Notes under the pieces: generated by a model
Told to the model about the DNA's origin: nothing
The model's input: the letters and a program-made list of their open reading frames with translations, nothing else
Databases searched by the model: none
Translations under genes and position numbers: made by a program
Assembly: GCA_942493035.1 (NCBI GenBank)
Contig: OW818666.1
Coordinates: 3,100,001-3,164,000 of the forward strand
Source of the DNA: WRGT01 sp942493035
GTDB taxonomy: Bacteria > Spirochaetota > UBA4802 > UBA5550
DNA length: 64,000 bases
Reading direction: 5' to 3'
In this document: positions 35,918 to 43,381 of the stretch, piece by piece
Layout of the letters: each line of letters opens with the position of its first letter
Position numbering within the stretch: the stretch's first letter is position 1

Positions 35918-36600
35918 TATCGCTCTATCCCCTTATGATTAATTTTTATGCCAGGTCCCATAGTTGAACTGATATGAATTGACTTAACATAATTTCCTTT
36001 AGCATCTGAAGGTTTATCCTTCATCAACTGTACAAAAAATGCTTTTATATTATCAATAATGGCATCATCGGCAAATGAAACTTTACCTAAAAGTATATGA
36101 ACAACACCGGTTTTATCCGCACGATATTCTATACGTCCGCCTTTAAGCTCTTTAATGATCTCTTTAACATTATCTGTTACTGTACCTGATTTAGGTTTAG
36201 GCATAAGACCCTTACGTCCGAGAACAGCTCCAAGCTTACCAACTTCCTTCATCATATCAGGAGTAGCAACAACAGCTTGAAAATCAAGCCATCCCTCTTT
36301 GATCTTCTCAATTACATCTTCAGCACCAACATGATCCGCACCCGCTTCGAGAGCTTCCTTCTGTTTGTCGCCTTTACATATTACAAGAACCTTCTTAGTT
36401 TTACCTGTACCTGCAGGAAGAACAGCTGATCCCCGGACATTCTGCATACTTTTATGGACAATCTTTATAGACATATCAATTGACTCATCAAATTTTGCGG
36501 TTTTAAGCTCTTTCATAAGCTTTACAGCCTCTTCAAGAGTATATAGGTTTGTCTTATCAACCTTACCCCTTGCGGCAGTTATCTGTTTTCCTCTTTTCAT
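35917..36600 (-). CDS. rplA: 50S ribosomal protein L1 (uL1)
   Basis: L1 stalk protein that guides deacylated tRNA out of the ribosome, 227 residues. FDESIDMSIKIVHKSMQNVR, LGRKGLMPKPKSGTVTDN and GGRIEYRADKTGVVHILLGK are diagnostic. L1 represses rplKA in several bacteria; no leader was resolved here. Confidence 0.98.
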   Translation of the reverse strand: MKRGKQITAARGKVDKTNLYTLEEAVKLMKELKTAKFDESIDMSIKIVHKSMQNVRGSAVLPAGTGKTKKVLVICKGDKQKEALEAGADHVGAEDVIEKIKEGWLDFQAVVATPDMMKEVGKLGAVLGRKGLMPKPKSGTVTDNVKEIIKELKGGRIEYRADKTGVVHILLGKVSFADDAIIDNIKAFFVQLMKDKPSDAKGNYVKSIHISSTMGPGIKINHKGIER

Positions 36601-36631
36601 CTCATTAACCTCTTTTCACTTGGCTGACTTC

Positions 36632-37072
36632 TTAGTCAACGACATCAATTCCCATTGATCTTGCTGTTCCAGCAATAATATTTGCGCCTGCCTGTACATC
36701 ATTTGCATTTAAATCAGGCATTTTTAACTTTGCAATCTCTTCAAGCTGCTTTCTGCTGATTTTTCCAGCTTTAACTTTATTCGGTTCACTTGAACCTTTT
36801 GCAAGACCTAATGCCTGTCTTACAAGAACTGATGCAGGTGGTGTCTTTGTAATGAAGGTATAAGATTTATCCTCATATACTGTAATTACAACAGGTATTG
36901 TTGTACCCATCTGATCTTTTGTTCTTTCATTAAAGTTTTTGCAGAAATCCATAATATTGACGCCGGCCTGACCAAGGGCAGGACCAACTGGAGGTGCCGG
37001 ATTAGCCTGACCACCTTTAATCTGCAGTTTAATAAGTTTAATTATCTTCTTTTTTTTCGGTTTTGGTGCCAT
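36632..37072 (-). CDS. rplK: 50S ribosomal protein L11 (uL11)
   Basis: Factor-binding-centre protein needed for RelA activation, 146 residues. KLQIKGGQANPAPPVGPALG, GVNIMDFCKNFNERT and the C-terminal GTARSMGIDVVD are typical. It lies between nusG and rplA. Confidence 0.98.
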   Translation of the reverse strand: MAPKPKKKKIIKLIKLQIKGGQANPAPPVGPALGQAGVNIMDFCKNFNERTKDQMGTTIPVVITVYEDKSYTFITKTPPASVLVRQALGLAKGSSEPNKVKAGKISRKQLEEIAKLKMPDLNANDVQAGANIIAGTARSMGIDVVD

Positions 37073-37113
37073 TTTTTTTATCCTATTACGATCATTCAGT
37101 TTATATTACGATA

Positions 37114-37659
37114 TTATATCTTTCCAACCTGGAGAAAATCAAGATCAACCGGAGTTCCCCTGCCGAAAATTTCAACTTTAACTTTAAGCCTACCCTTCTC
37201 TGGATAAACTTCTTCAACTACGCCTGTAAAATTATTGAAAGGACCGTCTATAACTTTAACATGCTCTCCAATAGAAAAATCTACTGTAATTGCAGTCTTC
37301 TCCCCGGCTTTCTGCTCTCCGCCGAGAGAATCAAATAAAGAGGCAACCTCACTATCACTGAGAGGCTTAGGTTTATTCGTACCGAAAGCGCCAACAAAAT
37401 TGGTTACCCCGGGAACGCCCTTTACAACACTCCAGGTAGTGTCATTGAGTTCCATACGAACAAGAACATATCCCGGAAATACTTTTTTCGACTTTATCTT
37501 CTTTTTACCGTCTTTAACTTCTACCACTTCAACAGTGGGAATTTTGACGTCACTGACATCTTCAATAAGACCGAGATTTTTAACCTTGATTTCAAGAGCA
37601 GCTTTAACTTTGTTTTCATGCCCTGAGTAGGTATGTATTATGTACCATCTTTTTGCCAT
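37114..37659 (-). CDS. nusG: transcription termination/antitermination protein NusG
   Basis: Processivity factor that links RNA polymerase to Rho or to ribosomal S10; 181 residues. The NGN domain starts KRWYIIHTYSGHENKVKAAL and includes VFPGYVLVRMELND and VPGVTNFVG. The C-terminal KOW has HVKVIDGPFNNFTGVVEEV. It starts 2 bases after the secE stop. Confidence 0.97.
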   Translation of the reverse strand: MAKRWYIIHTYSGHENKVKAALEIKVKNLGLIEDVSDVKIPTVEVVEVKDGKKKIKSKKVFPGYVLVRMELNDTTWSVVKGVPGVTNFVGAFGTNKPKPLSDSEVASLFDSLGGEQKAGEKTAITVDFSIGEHVKVIDGPFNNFTGVVEEVYPEKGRLKVKVEIFGRGTPVDLDFLQVGKI

Positions 37660-37661
37660 AA

Positions 37662-37856
37662 TTATCCAATCACGACCTTAATTAAAGTCATTAACCCGGT
37701 ATCAACAAGCCACAAAAAGATTGAAAAAACAATAAGAGAGATAACAACAACTACAGTAAAGCTTGTAACCTCATCTCTGTCAGGCCAGGTGACTTTCTTC
37801 AGCTCTTCCCGGGAATCTTTAAAAAAACTGATTAATTGTTTAATTTTCGATATCAA
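37662..37856 (-). CDS. secE: preprotein translocase subunit SecE
   Basis: Clamp subunit of the SecYEG channel, 64 residues with one membrane segment (about 37-60) after the conserved EELKKVTWPDRDEV. This short single-span form is usual outside gamma-proteobacteria. The likely start is TTG at 37856 with only a weak ribosome site, 12 bases after the rpmG stop, so translation may depend on coupling to rpmG. Confidence 0.95.
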   Translation of the reverse strand: MISKIKQLISFFKDSREELKKVTWPDRDEVTSFTVVVVISLIVFSIFLWLVDTGLMTLIKVVIG

Positions 37857-37868
37857 TTGGGGTAACGC

Positions 37869-38021
37869 TTAAGCCTTAGTTTCTTTATGAACAGTATGTC
37901 TTCTGTCAAATTTGCAATATTTTTTGATCTCGAGCTTGCCTGTCTGTGTTTTCTTGTTTTTGGTAAAAGAATAGTTCTTTCTTTTACACTCCTGACAAGC
38001 CAGCAATACCACGTCTCGCAT
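37869..38021 (-). CDS. rpmG: 50S ribosomal protein L33 (bL33) with incomplete zinc site
   Basis: A 50-codon gene starting MRDVVLLACQECKRKNYSFT and ending DRRHTVHKETKA. L33 sits near the E site. The first Cys pair (C9, C12) is present, but the second pair is reduced to one: YCKFDRRH stands where zinc forms have CxxC, so only three of four ligands remain. It lies between tRNA-Thr and secE, a common arrangement. Confidence 0.95.
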   Translation of the reverse strand: MRDVVLLACQECKRKNYSFTKNKKTQTGKLEIKKYCKFDRRHTVHKETKA

Positions 38022-38158
38022 ATAAATACCCCACACTTATATATAGTAAACCAAGAGCAAACTAATATCTGCCCTCTTTCAGTCAAGCATTTTTAATGCT
38101 TTTTCCCGGAAAACGCTTTTTTCCTTATAATTGGAAATAAAAAAAACTGCATTGGATG

Positions 38159-38231
38159 AGCCCACGACCAGAATCGAACTGGTGACCTTTTGCTTACCAT
38201 GCAAATGCTCTACCGACTGAGCTACGTGGGC
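38159..38231 (-). tRNA. tRNA-Thr (anticodon GGT)
   Basis: A 73-base cloverleaf reads on the minus strand: acceptor GCCCACG paired with CGTGGGC, D arm GCTC/GAGC with AGTCGGTA loop, anticodon stem TTTGC/GCAAA with loop ATGGTAA (anticodon GGT), and T arm ACCAG-TTCGATT-CTGGT. The discriminator is U and CCA is not encoded. It lies just upstream of rpmG-secE-nusG. Confidence 0.97.
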
Positions 38232-38266
38232 AAATATTATGATTTTACTGGAAAAAACAGGATGAA

Positions 38267-38294
38267 ATGATAAAAACAGGCCATTTTATGTCAA
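38267..38294 (-). promoter_or_regulatory. promoter of the tRNA-Thr-rpmG-secE-nusG transcript
   Basis: TTGACA (38289-38294, minus strand) is followed after 16 bases by TATCAT (38267-38272), five of six consensus bases. Transcription would start about 30 bases before the tRNA 5' end. This is probably the main entry to the cluster's left-running transcript. Confidence 0.7.
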
Positions 38295-38703
38295 CATAAA
38301 TTTCTATAACAATGACCTTTCGAAATCAATCCCTGTAAAAAATTGACGGTTAACCCGACGTGCAAAAATCAATAGAATATTAGTAATCTAAATTAATAAG
38401 CAGGTTTCTGTCAAGATGTAATGATGATATTATCCAATATTTTAAAATTAATATAAACGTTGGCATGTTTTATCGGGAATAATCATCAAAATCCGCCTTA
38501 GAGACGCAAAGCAACACGTCTCTAAGGATAAAATTACAGTGTTTACCCTCTGCAAGGATAAACACGACTCAACTGATATTTGGATTGCAGGCACTCATAA
38601 ACTGGTGCTAAACTACTCTCAGCCGCACCAAAGATGCTGCGGAAATAGAATTCGACTAGTTTTCGGGTAACCATACCTGATTCCAAAGATAAATTAAATA
38701 TTT
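38295..38703. other. intergenic region with two hairpins, no gene
   Basis: An 11-bp inverted repeat (CCTTAGAGACG / CGTCTCTAAGG, 38496-38527) and a 7-bp one (GTGTTTA / TAAACAC, 38539-38565) lie close together in an otherwise unstructured gap between the DUF4442 gene and the tRNA promoter. Neither has a U-run. They could be a weak end signal for the DUF4442 gene. I found no open frame of interest. Confidence 0.4.
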
Positions 38704-39177
38704 TTACGATTTTTTCCGTGATAAATGAATATTAATTGTGCCGCGCATAACTACTGTTCCGGAAGTATCATAAACCTCAGTTGAAGCGGGAAAATCTCGA
38801 CTGAAATCCCAGTTCTTAATCTCTTCAAGGTTTATATTGCAGACTCCTGTTAAGTCAGTTTTTGCCAGAGCAAGATATTCGACTGTCATCCCCTTAGGTA
38901 TCCATCTGACACCATCGGGAACAGAAACATCCGTACAGACTCCCCCGGCCAGTTCCACAAGATTACACATTGCAATTGCATGAACAGTTTTTATATGATT
39001 TGTGAGAGATTTTCTTTTCTTCATAAGGATTACACATCTACCAGGTTCAAGTTCTACAAATAACGGTTTAATAGATCCGAAATAAGGCGCCCCCTTGCAT
39101 GTTATATAAGAAAAAATTCTTTTACCGAACGGCTTCCCCTGCAGTGAATTATAAATCTTCAATATTCTGCTCATCAA
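38704..39177 (-). CDS. DUF4442 hotdog-fold protein (putative thioesterase-like)
   Basis: 157 residues without signal peptide. The segment NHIKTVHAIAMCNLVELAGG matches the DUF4442/PaaI-like hotdog family, in which a His-containing helix packs near an acyl-CoA binding tunnel. KPLFVELEPGRCVILMKKRK and RWIPKGMTVEYLALAKTDL fit the beta-sheet. The substrate is unknown. It is preceded by an operator-like repeat (39260-39300). Confidence 0.75.
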   Translation of the reverse strand: MMSRILKIYNSLQGKPFGKRIFSYITCKGAPYFGSIKPLFVELEPGRCVILMKKRKSLTNHIKTVHAIAMCNLVELAGGVCTDVSVPDGVRWIPKGMTVEYLALAKTDLTGVCNINLEEIKNWDFSRDFPASTEVYDTSGTVVMRGTINIHLSRKKS

Positions 39178-39259
39178 CTTCCCCCTTATACTATAATTTC
39201 AATATTTTCATGAGAATAAAAGAAAGATGCTGTTATTGGTTTTTATCTCATTACTGTTA

Positions 39260-39300
39260 AAGTGAATTTCGGTTAATAGTGAATTGACCAAAATTCACTT
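39260..39300 (-). promoter_or_regulatory. triple GTGAATT-type inverted repeat upstream of the DUF4442 gene
   Basis: AAGTGAATTT (39260-39269) and AAATTCACTT (39291-39300) are perfect inverted copies, and a third half-site GTGAATT lies between them, giving a nested GTGAATT-N6-AATTCAC palindrome. A regulator-binding site is plausible. It lies about 85 bases before the start codon. Confidence 0.4.
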
Positions 39301-39371
39301 ACAACATTCAGGTTTTGAGAATAGAAAAACAGTGTCAATTATCAGAACTTCACTTTTGATTATCCGGTATT

Positions 39372-39398
39372 AAAAAACCCGCCAGAGGCGGGTTTTTT
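39372..39398. terminator. bidirectional terminator after the HU gene
   Basis: A run of six A, the stem CCCGCC / GGCGGG with loop AGA, then a run of T. It lies 7 bases beyond the HU stop codon and would end HU transcription on the minus strand. Confidence 0.92.
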
Positions 39399-39404
39399 TA
39401 AAAG

Positions 39405-39818
39405 CTATTTTTTTATTTTTGCTTTTAAGACTTCCTCTTTAAATCCCTTGCTGAAAGTAAATTTAGGAACTTTTGTTGCTTTCTTTGCTGCAATTGTAAT
39501 CTCTTCTCCCGTGATAGGGTTTCTTCCTTTTCTTGCTTTAGTAGCAGGTTTTACTTTTGCGTAAACCTTGCCGATTTTTCCAAGCGGAACTCTCTCACCC
39601 TGAAGCACACCAGCCTCGATAAGATCCATTACTGTTTCAAGAAGTTCTTTAGCTTCTTTTTTAGAAAATCCTTTTGCTTCTGCCAGATAATTTGACATTG
39701 AATTTAATGTAAAACTTTCAGGAAGAGCAACTTTTTTTTCTTTTGGAGCTGCCGCGGCTTTTGGTGCAGGTTTAGCAGCCGCCTTTGGCGCCGCTTTAGG
39801 AGTTGATGCTTTTGCCAT
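39405..39818 (-). CDS. HU-family DNA-binding protein with Ala/Lys/Pro-rich N-terminal tail
   Basis: 137 residues. The C-terminal 95 residues form an HU/IHF fold: GFSKKEAKELLETVMDLIEA, VPLGKIGKVYAKVKPATKA and the DNA-binding arm RKGRNPITGEEITIAAKKAT. Residues 1-33 are a low-complexity basic tail of KAAPKAAAKPAPKAAA type, like the tails of histone H1 or mycobacterial HU, though here at the N-terminus. It probably compacts DNA and the tail may add nonspecific binding. The gene is monocistronic with its own promoter and terminator. Confidence 0.93.
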   Translation of the reverse strand: MAKASTPKAAPKAAAKPAPKAAAAPKEKKVALPESFTLNSMSNYLAEAKGFSKKEAKELLETVMDLIEAGVLQGERVPLGKIGKVYAKVKPATKARKGRNPITGEEITIAAKKATKVPKFTFSKGFKEEVLKAKIKK

Positions 39819-39855
39819 ATTAATTCCTTTCCTTTTTTCGAAGAGATAATTTTAA

Positions 39856-39883
39856 ATAATAAAAGTTTTCTGCATTTCATCAA
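39856..39883 (-). promoter_or_regulatory. candidate promoter of the HU gene
   Basis: TTGATG (39878-39883, minus strand), 16 bases, then TATTAT (39856-39861, five of six). It would start transcription about 30 bases before the ATG at 39818. Confidence 0.5.
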
Positions 39884-39998
39884 TTATAAGTACTTTGAGA
39901 AATCTTTATGTAATAACTGTTAAAACAGAGTATAACTCTGTCAAACGAAATTACTTTTATTTTTTAAAAGATTAAAGAAAAGATGATAAAACACAGGG

Positions 39999-40030
39999 TT
40001 TTAATGATTAATTGTAATTAATCATTAAAA
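39999..40030. promoter_or_regulatory. 32-base AT-rich palindrome between the HU and peroxiredoxin genes
   Basis: TTTTAATGATTAAT and ATTAATCATTAAAA are perfect 14-base inverted arms around TGTA. It resembles an operator of the AT-rich Fur/PerR type, but lies about 130 bases upstream of the peroxiredoxin promoter. The assignment is speculative. Confidence 0.35.
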
Positions 40031-40160
40031 AACAGCGGATTTATGCTGAAAAAATGATAACAAGTCATTAAATAAATTAATCTTCAGAATAATAATCCGA
40101 TGCAGTTGAAAATATAAAACAAGTACAATCTCCGGGACATTATAATACACCATTTTTATA

Positions 40161-40190
40161 TTGACACTCTGAATATTTTTAAACTATAAT
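40161..40190 (+). promoter_or_regulatory. consensus sigma70-type promoter of the peroxiredoxin operon
   Basis: TTGACA (40161-40166), 18 bases, TATAAT (40185-40190): both hexamers are perfect. The expected start is near 40197, giving a leader of about 24 bases with GGAGA before the ATG at 40221. Confidence 0.85.
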
Positions 40191-40220
40191 TACACATACA
40201 ATCAATTCTGGAGACATGAT

Positions 40221-40865
40221 ATGAAATTTAAAGGAGTTCTATTGATCCTTCTTATACTCGGTACCTCATCATCGTATTCTGCATCTAAATCTTTTAGCGG
40301 TGCGGACATGATCCGGGCAGGAGAACCGGTTATAGGCAAAACTATCCCATTCAGGAAATTTGATGCTTTTTATAACGATAAGATTACAACAATCGACTTG
40401 AATGATTATAAAGGAAAATGGATTATACTTTTTTTCTATCCTGCAGATTTTACTTTCGTCTGCCCTACCGAACTTAAAGAGATGTCGGAATACTATTCAG
40501 ATTTTAAAGAGGCCGGGGCTGAAATCTTCAGTATCAGTACTGATTCTGTTTACGTACACAAAGCATGGACAAAAGAGAATGAACTATTAAAAGATGTAGA
40601 GTTCCCCATGTTATCAGATAGATCGGGAAATTTTAGTAATATTATGCAGGTGTATGACAAAAGCAGCGGGGCAGCTATTCGTGCATCCTTCATAATAGAT
40701 CCGGACGGCATTATCGTAGCAGCTGAGTATTCAAATGATTCTATAGGAAGAAATGCGGGCGAACTGCTGAGAAAACTTGATGCTGCAGTTGCAGTACGCA
40801 AAGGGGGCGGAGGACTATGCCCGGCTGGATGGAAAGAGGGATCGGAACTTATTAAAGGAGAATAA
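40221..40865 (+). CDS. exported 2-Cys peroxiredoxin (AhpC/Prx1 type)
   Basis: 214 residues. It reduces hydrogen peroxide, alkyl hydroperoxides or peroxynitrite. The peroxidatic Cys81 lies in FYPADFTFVCPTE and the resolving Cys200 in GGLCPAGW, so it is a typical 2-Cys enzyme. Unlike most of the family it has a signal peptide (1 to about 21, MKFKGVLLILLILGTSSSYS), which places it outside the cytoplasm. The next gene, a thioredoxin-like protein, starts 3 bases later and is a natural candidate reductant. Confidence 0.92.
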   Translation: MKFKGVLLILLILGTSSSYSASKSFSGADMIRAGEPVIGKTIPFRKFDAFYNDKITTIDLNDYKGKWIILFFYPADFTFVCPTELKEMSEYYSDFKEAGAEIFSISTDSVYVHKAWTKENELLKDVEFPMLSDRSGNFSNIMQVYDKSSGAAIRASFIIDPDGIIVAAEYSNDSIGRNAGELLRKLDAAVAVRKGGGGLCPAGWKEGSELIKGE

Positions 40866-40868
40866 AAA

Positions 40869-41369
40869 ATGAAAACCATCAATAAAAAAATATTATCATC
40901 TTTCTGTTTTACAGCTCTTCTTTTTGCAATGGAACTAACCGGAAATGCAGACTCAAATAAAACAATTTATTACTTCTGGGCGGAAAACTGCACCGCGTGC
41001 AAAGAAGCACAGATTTACTACAAAAAGCCGGATGGAATTAAAGATGGAGCTTCATGGACTCACAATGGAATTAAATTTGTTTCCTATAGAATTGTTGATG
41101 GAAATAACAAAATAAATACCGGGAACATGAATCAGCTGAACAATATGTGTGCTGCAATTGCCAGAAGAACAGGCTCTGCAAATTTTGTTCATTTCAGAAG
41201 AGATGTTTATGAATATTATAAAAATAAAAATCTTCCTTACTACAGAAAAGAGGAGAAGTACAGCAGAAAAGATGAACCTTTTCCGACACCCGTTTTTTTA
41301 ATTGGAGACAGAGTAATCCTCGGATTTAATCAGGATCTGATACAGAAAGCTTTGAATGCAGCAAAATAA
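40869..41369 (+). CDS. exported thioredoxin-fold protein with CTAC motif
   Basis: 166 residues with a signal peptide ending near GNADS. A CxxC redox motif (C41-T-A-C44) follows the first strand TIYYFWAEN, and the cis-Pro loop is visible in FPTPVFLIGDRVILGF. An insertion of about 60 residues with several Tyr, Arg and one Cys (NNMCAAIARR) separates them, so it is not a standard thioredoxin. Coupled to the exported peroxiredoxin, it probably handles its disulfide in the periplasm, but a partner for its own reduction is not visible here. Confidence 0.75.
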   Translation: MKTINKKILSSFCFTALLFAMELTGNADSNKTIYYFWAENCTACKEAQIYYKKPDGIKDGASWTHNGIKFVSYRIVDGNNKINTGNMNQLNNMCAAIARRTGSANFVHFRRDVYEYYKNKNLPYYRKEEKYSRKDEPFPTPVFLIGDRVILGFNQDLIQKALNAAK

Positions 41370-41410
41370 TAAGAGCATAATACCTATCTGAAAATCAATT
41401 TTACTGAAAC

Positions 41411-41448
41411 AGTGCTGAAGAGACAAAGAAGTAATTCTTTTCAGCACT
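41411..41448 (+). terminator. hairpin after the peroxiredoxin operon
   Basis: AGTGCTGAAGAG (41411-41422) pairs with CTTTTCAGCACT (41437-41448) with one imperfect pair and a 14-base loop. No clean U-run follows, so its efficiency as a terminator is uncertain. Confidence 0.4.
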
Positions 41449-41555
41449 TCAAACTGTTGTTAATAATAAATCCCGCTGTATCAATAATCTTATCACAAAC
41501 TATTAGAGAACAGTAATATCATTAATAAAAAAATCAGGACAAACGACCGGCCTCA

Positions 41556-43022
41556 TTATTGTTTATCTTCAGCTTCATTAATGAGTTCCAGGAGTTTTGC
41601 TGTAGTATCTAAAAGACCGGAGGTCATATCGGATACTTCAGCTGAGCTTTCGGCATTTTTCTGTGTTATCTCACTGGCGCTTGAAAGCGAGTTTGACAAT
41701 ACAAATGAGGTTTTACTCTGCTCATTCATGGCAAGGGTAATGTTACTGGATACACCGTTTACATGATGTATTGAATCTTTTACTTTTCTGCTTAATCTCA
41801 GCTGTTCGAGTGCTGAATCATTCATTTCGCGGCTGAGTTTTTCTGATATGACAAGAGTCTCTTTCATTTTTCGTATTTGTACATCAAGCTCATTAAACAG
41901 ATGAAAATCTGTATCAATATTTTTACCGGTTTCAGTTATAAGAGCTCCAATCTCTTTTGCTGATTGTGTACTTTTATCTGCAAGTTTAGAGATCTCATCT
42001 GATACTACGGCGAATCCTCTTCCTGCTTCCCCTGCCCTAGCAGATTCTATAGCTGCATTCAATGCCAGCAGATTTGTCTGATCTGCTATTTCGGAAATAA
42101 GTTCAATTATACTCTTTATCTGCCCTGAGCTATTCTGAATTTTTCTCATACCATCAAGCGCAACAGCTGAATTACTAACTGCATTATCGGCAAGAACAAT
42201 TGCTCTGTCGGATTCTGCCATTATGGCTCCTGCCCGTTCTGTAAGATTATTTATTAACGTATTTAATTCACCCATAAATCTGTCGATCTCATTTATAGAT
42301 TCAGACTGATTTGCGATCTCTTTCGAAACATTTTCGATTGTACCAGCCATCTCTTCCATCGATGCAGATGACTCCTCAAGAATTGCCGCCTGATTTCTTG
42401 CTCCATCGGCAATCCCCACAGAAGTGAGATTAAATCTTGATGCAGTATCCTGAAGCTTTGCCGAAATCTCTTTTATTGACATGAACAGATTCGATATGAG
42501 ATCAAACTGTTTTTTGTTGACATCGGCCTCCTCACGGTGAAGAGAATTCGATTTCTCTGTTAGGTAAATATTTATGTAGCTCACAACTCCGATAATCAGC
42601 ATACCAGCTGTACTATTGGCAACACCGGCACCTGCAATCTCCAGGGTTTCACCCGAAAGTTTACCTTTTATAAAAAGATAAAAAATAATATTAATTGTAA
42701 TAAAATACAACGAAATAAGCGGCACCATATATTTTTTGCCGAATACGGCAGTAAAAACTATGAGGTAAAAGCTGTAGTAAAGATAAGAAGTAAATCCGCC
42801 GTAAGGCATATGTATTGCATTAATAAATCTTGCGGCTGAAACAAGAAAAACTGTAGGTAGAAGGTAAATCATTACAGTACCGGAAAGAAATCCTTTTTTC
42901 AGGAATATAAAGCTGAGCACTACAAACAACATTATCGTATTAGCTCCTACAATTGCTCTAGCCATACCTTTCGGATTTAAAATTGGATAGGCAATCATTA
43001 GAATCACTAGAAGTATCACCAT
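41556..43022 (-). CDS. methyl-accepting chemotaxis protein, N-terminus frameshifted
   Basis: 488 readable residues. About five or six membrane spans (up to around residue 155) form the sensor part, without a large periplasmic domain or HAMP. A long coiled coil follows, with the highly conserved signalling tip DQTNLLALNAAIESARAGEA. It should couple to CheA/CheW at the membrane. The ATG at 43022 has no ribosome site and cuts into the first helix. The real start is almost certainly ATG 43120 behind GAGGAG: MQNILEKFF continues, after one added T in a T7 run, into LSNYVKAHFINQQKARALLY in the frame of this gene. Confidence 0.9.
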   Translation of the reverse strand: MVILLVILMIAYPILNPKGMARAIVGANTIMLFVVLSFIFLKKGFLSGTVMIYLLPTVFLVSAARFINAIHMPYGGFTSYLYYSFYLIVFTAVFGKKYMVPLISLYFITINIIFYLFIKGKLSGETLEIAGAGVANSTAGMLIIGVVSYINIYLTEKSNSLHREEADVNKKQFDLISNLFMSIKEISAKLQDTASRFNLTSVGIADGARNQAAILEESSASMEEMAGTIENVSKEIANQSESINEIDRFMGELNTLINNLTERAGAIMAESDRAIVLADNAVSNSAVALDGMRKIQNSSGQIKSIIELISEIADQTNLLALNAAIESARAGEAGRGFAVVSDEISKLADKSTQSAKEIGALITETGKNIDTDFHLFNELDVQIRKMKETLVISEKLSREMNDSALEQLRLSRKVKDSIHHVNGVSSNITLAMNEQSKTSFVLSNSLSSASEITQKNAESSAEVSDMTSGLLDTTAKLLELINEAEDKQ

Positions 43023-43078
43023 AAGAATGTTGTAATAAAGAAGAGCTCTGGCTTTCTGCTGGTTTATAAAATGAGCTT

Positions 43079-43120
43079 TTACGTAATTTGATAAAAAAAT
43101 TTTTCCAGAATATTCTGCAT
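43079..43120 (-). other. out-of-frame 5' end of the chemotaxis receptor gene (poly-T7 slip site)
   Basis: ATG at 43120 has GAGGAG five bases upstream. The frame reads 13 codons and stops at 43079-43081. The break is a run of seven T on the coding strand (A7 at 43093-43099). With eight T the frame joins the receptor without loss. The cause may be an assembly error, a phase-variable tract or transcriptional slippage. Confidence 0.8.
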
Positions 43121-43381
43121 AAAACTCCTCATAAAAAAATACTATTGATCATATCTAATCCTCAGCTTTGGGGCCGTGCCGTGCCTGTTCCGACAGCGGG
43201 CTGGAGAACCTGTCGAATCACGGGACATCGATGATTGTTTAAAACATCTAGTATTCCGCAAAGATAGAGTTAGCAAAACCGTTGTATTGCTTATATAACA
43301 AAATTTTTAAATACCATCTCTTAAATCAGAAATATTTATATTAGAGTATTTTATTTAAAAATATTAAATTTCTCAATGGCA
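43121..43381. other. intergenic region with a GC-rich islet
   Basis: No gene is seen. Positions 43170-43230 are GC-rich in an AT-rich setting and include a CGACAG / CTGTCG inverted repeat (43191-43215). A second T7 run lies just before the receptor ribosome site. The remainder is AT-rich. Confidence 0.4.
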
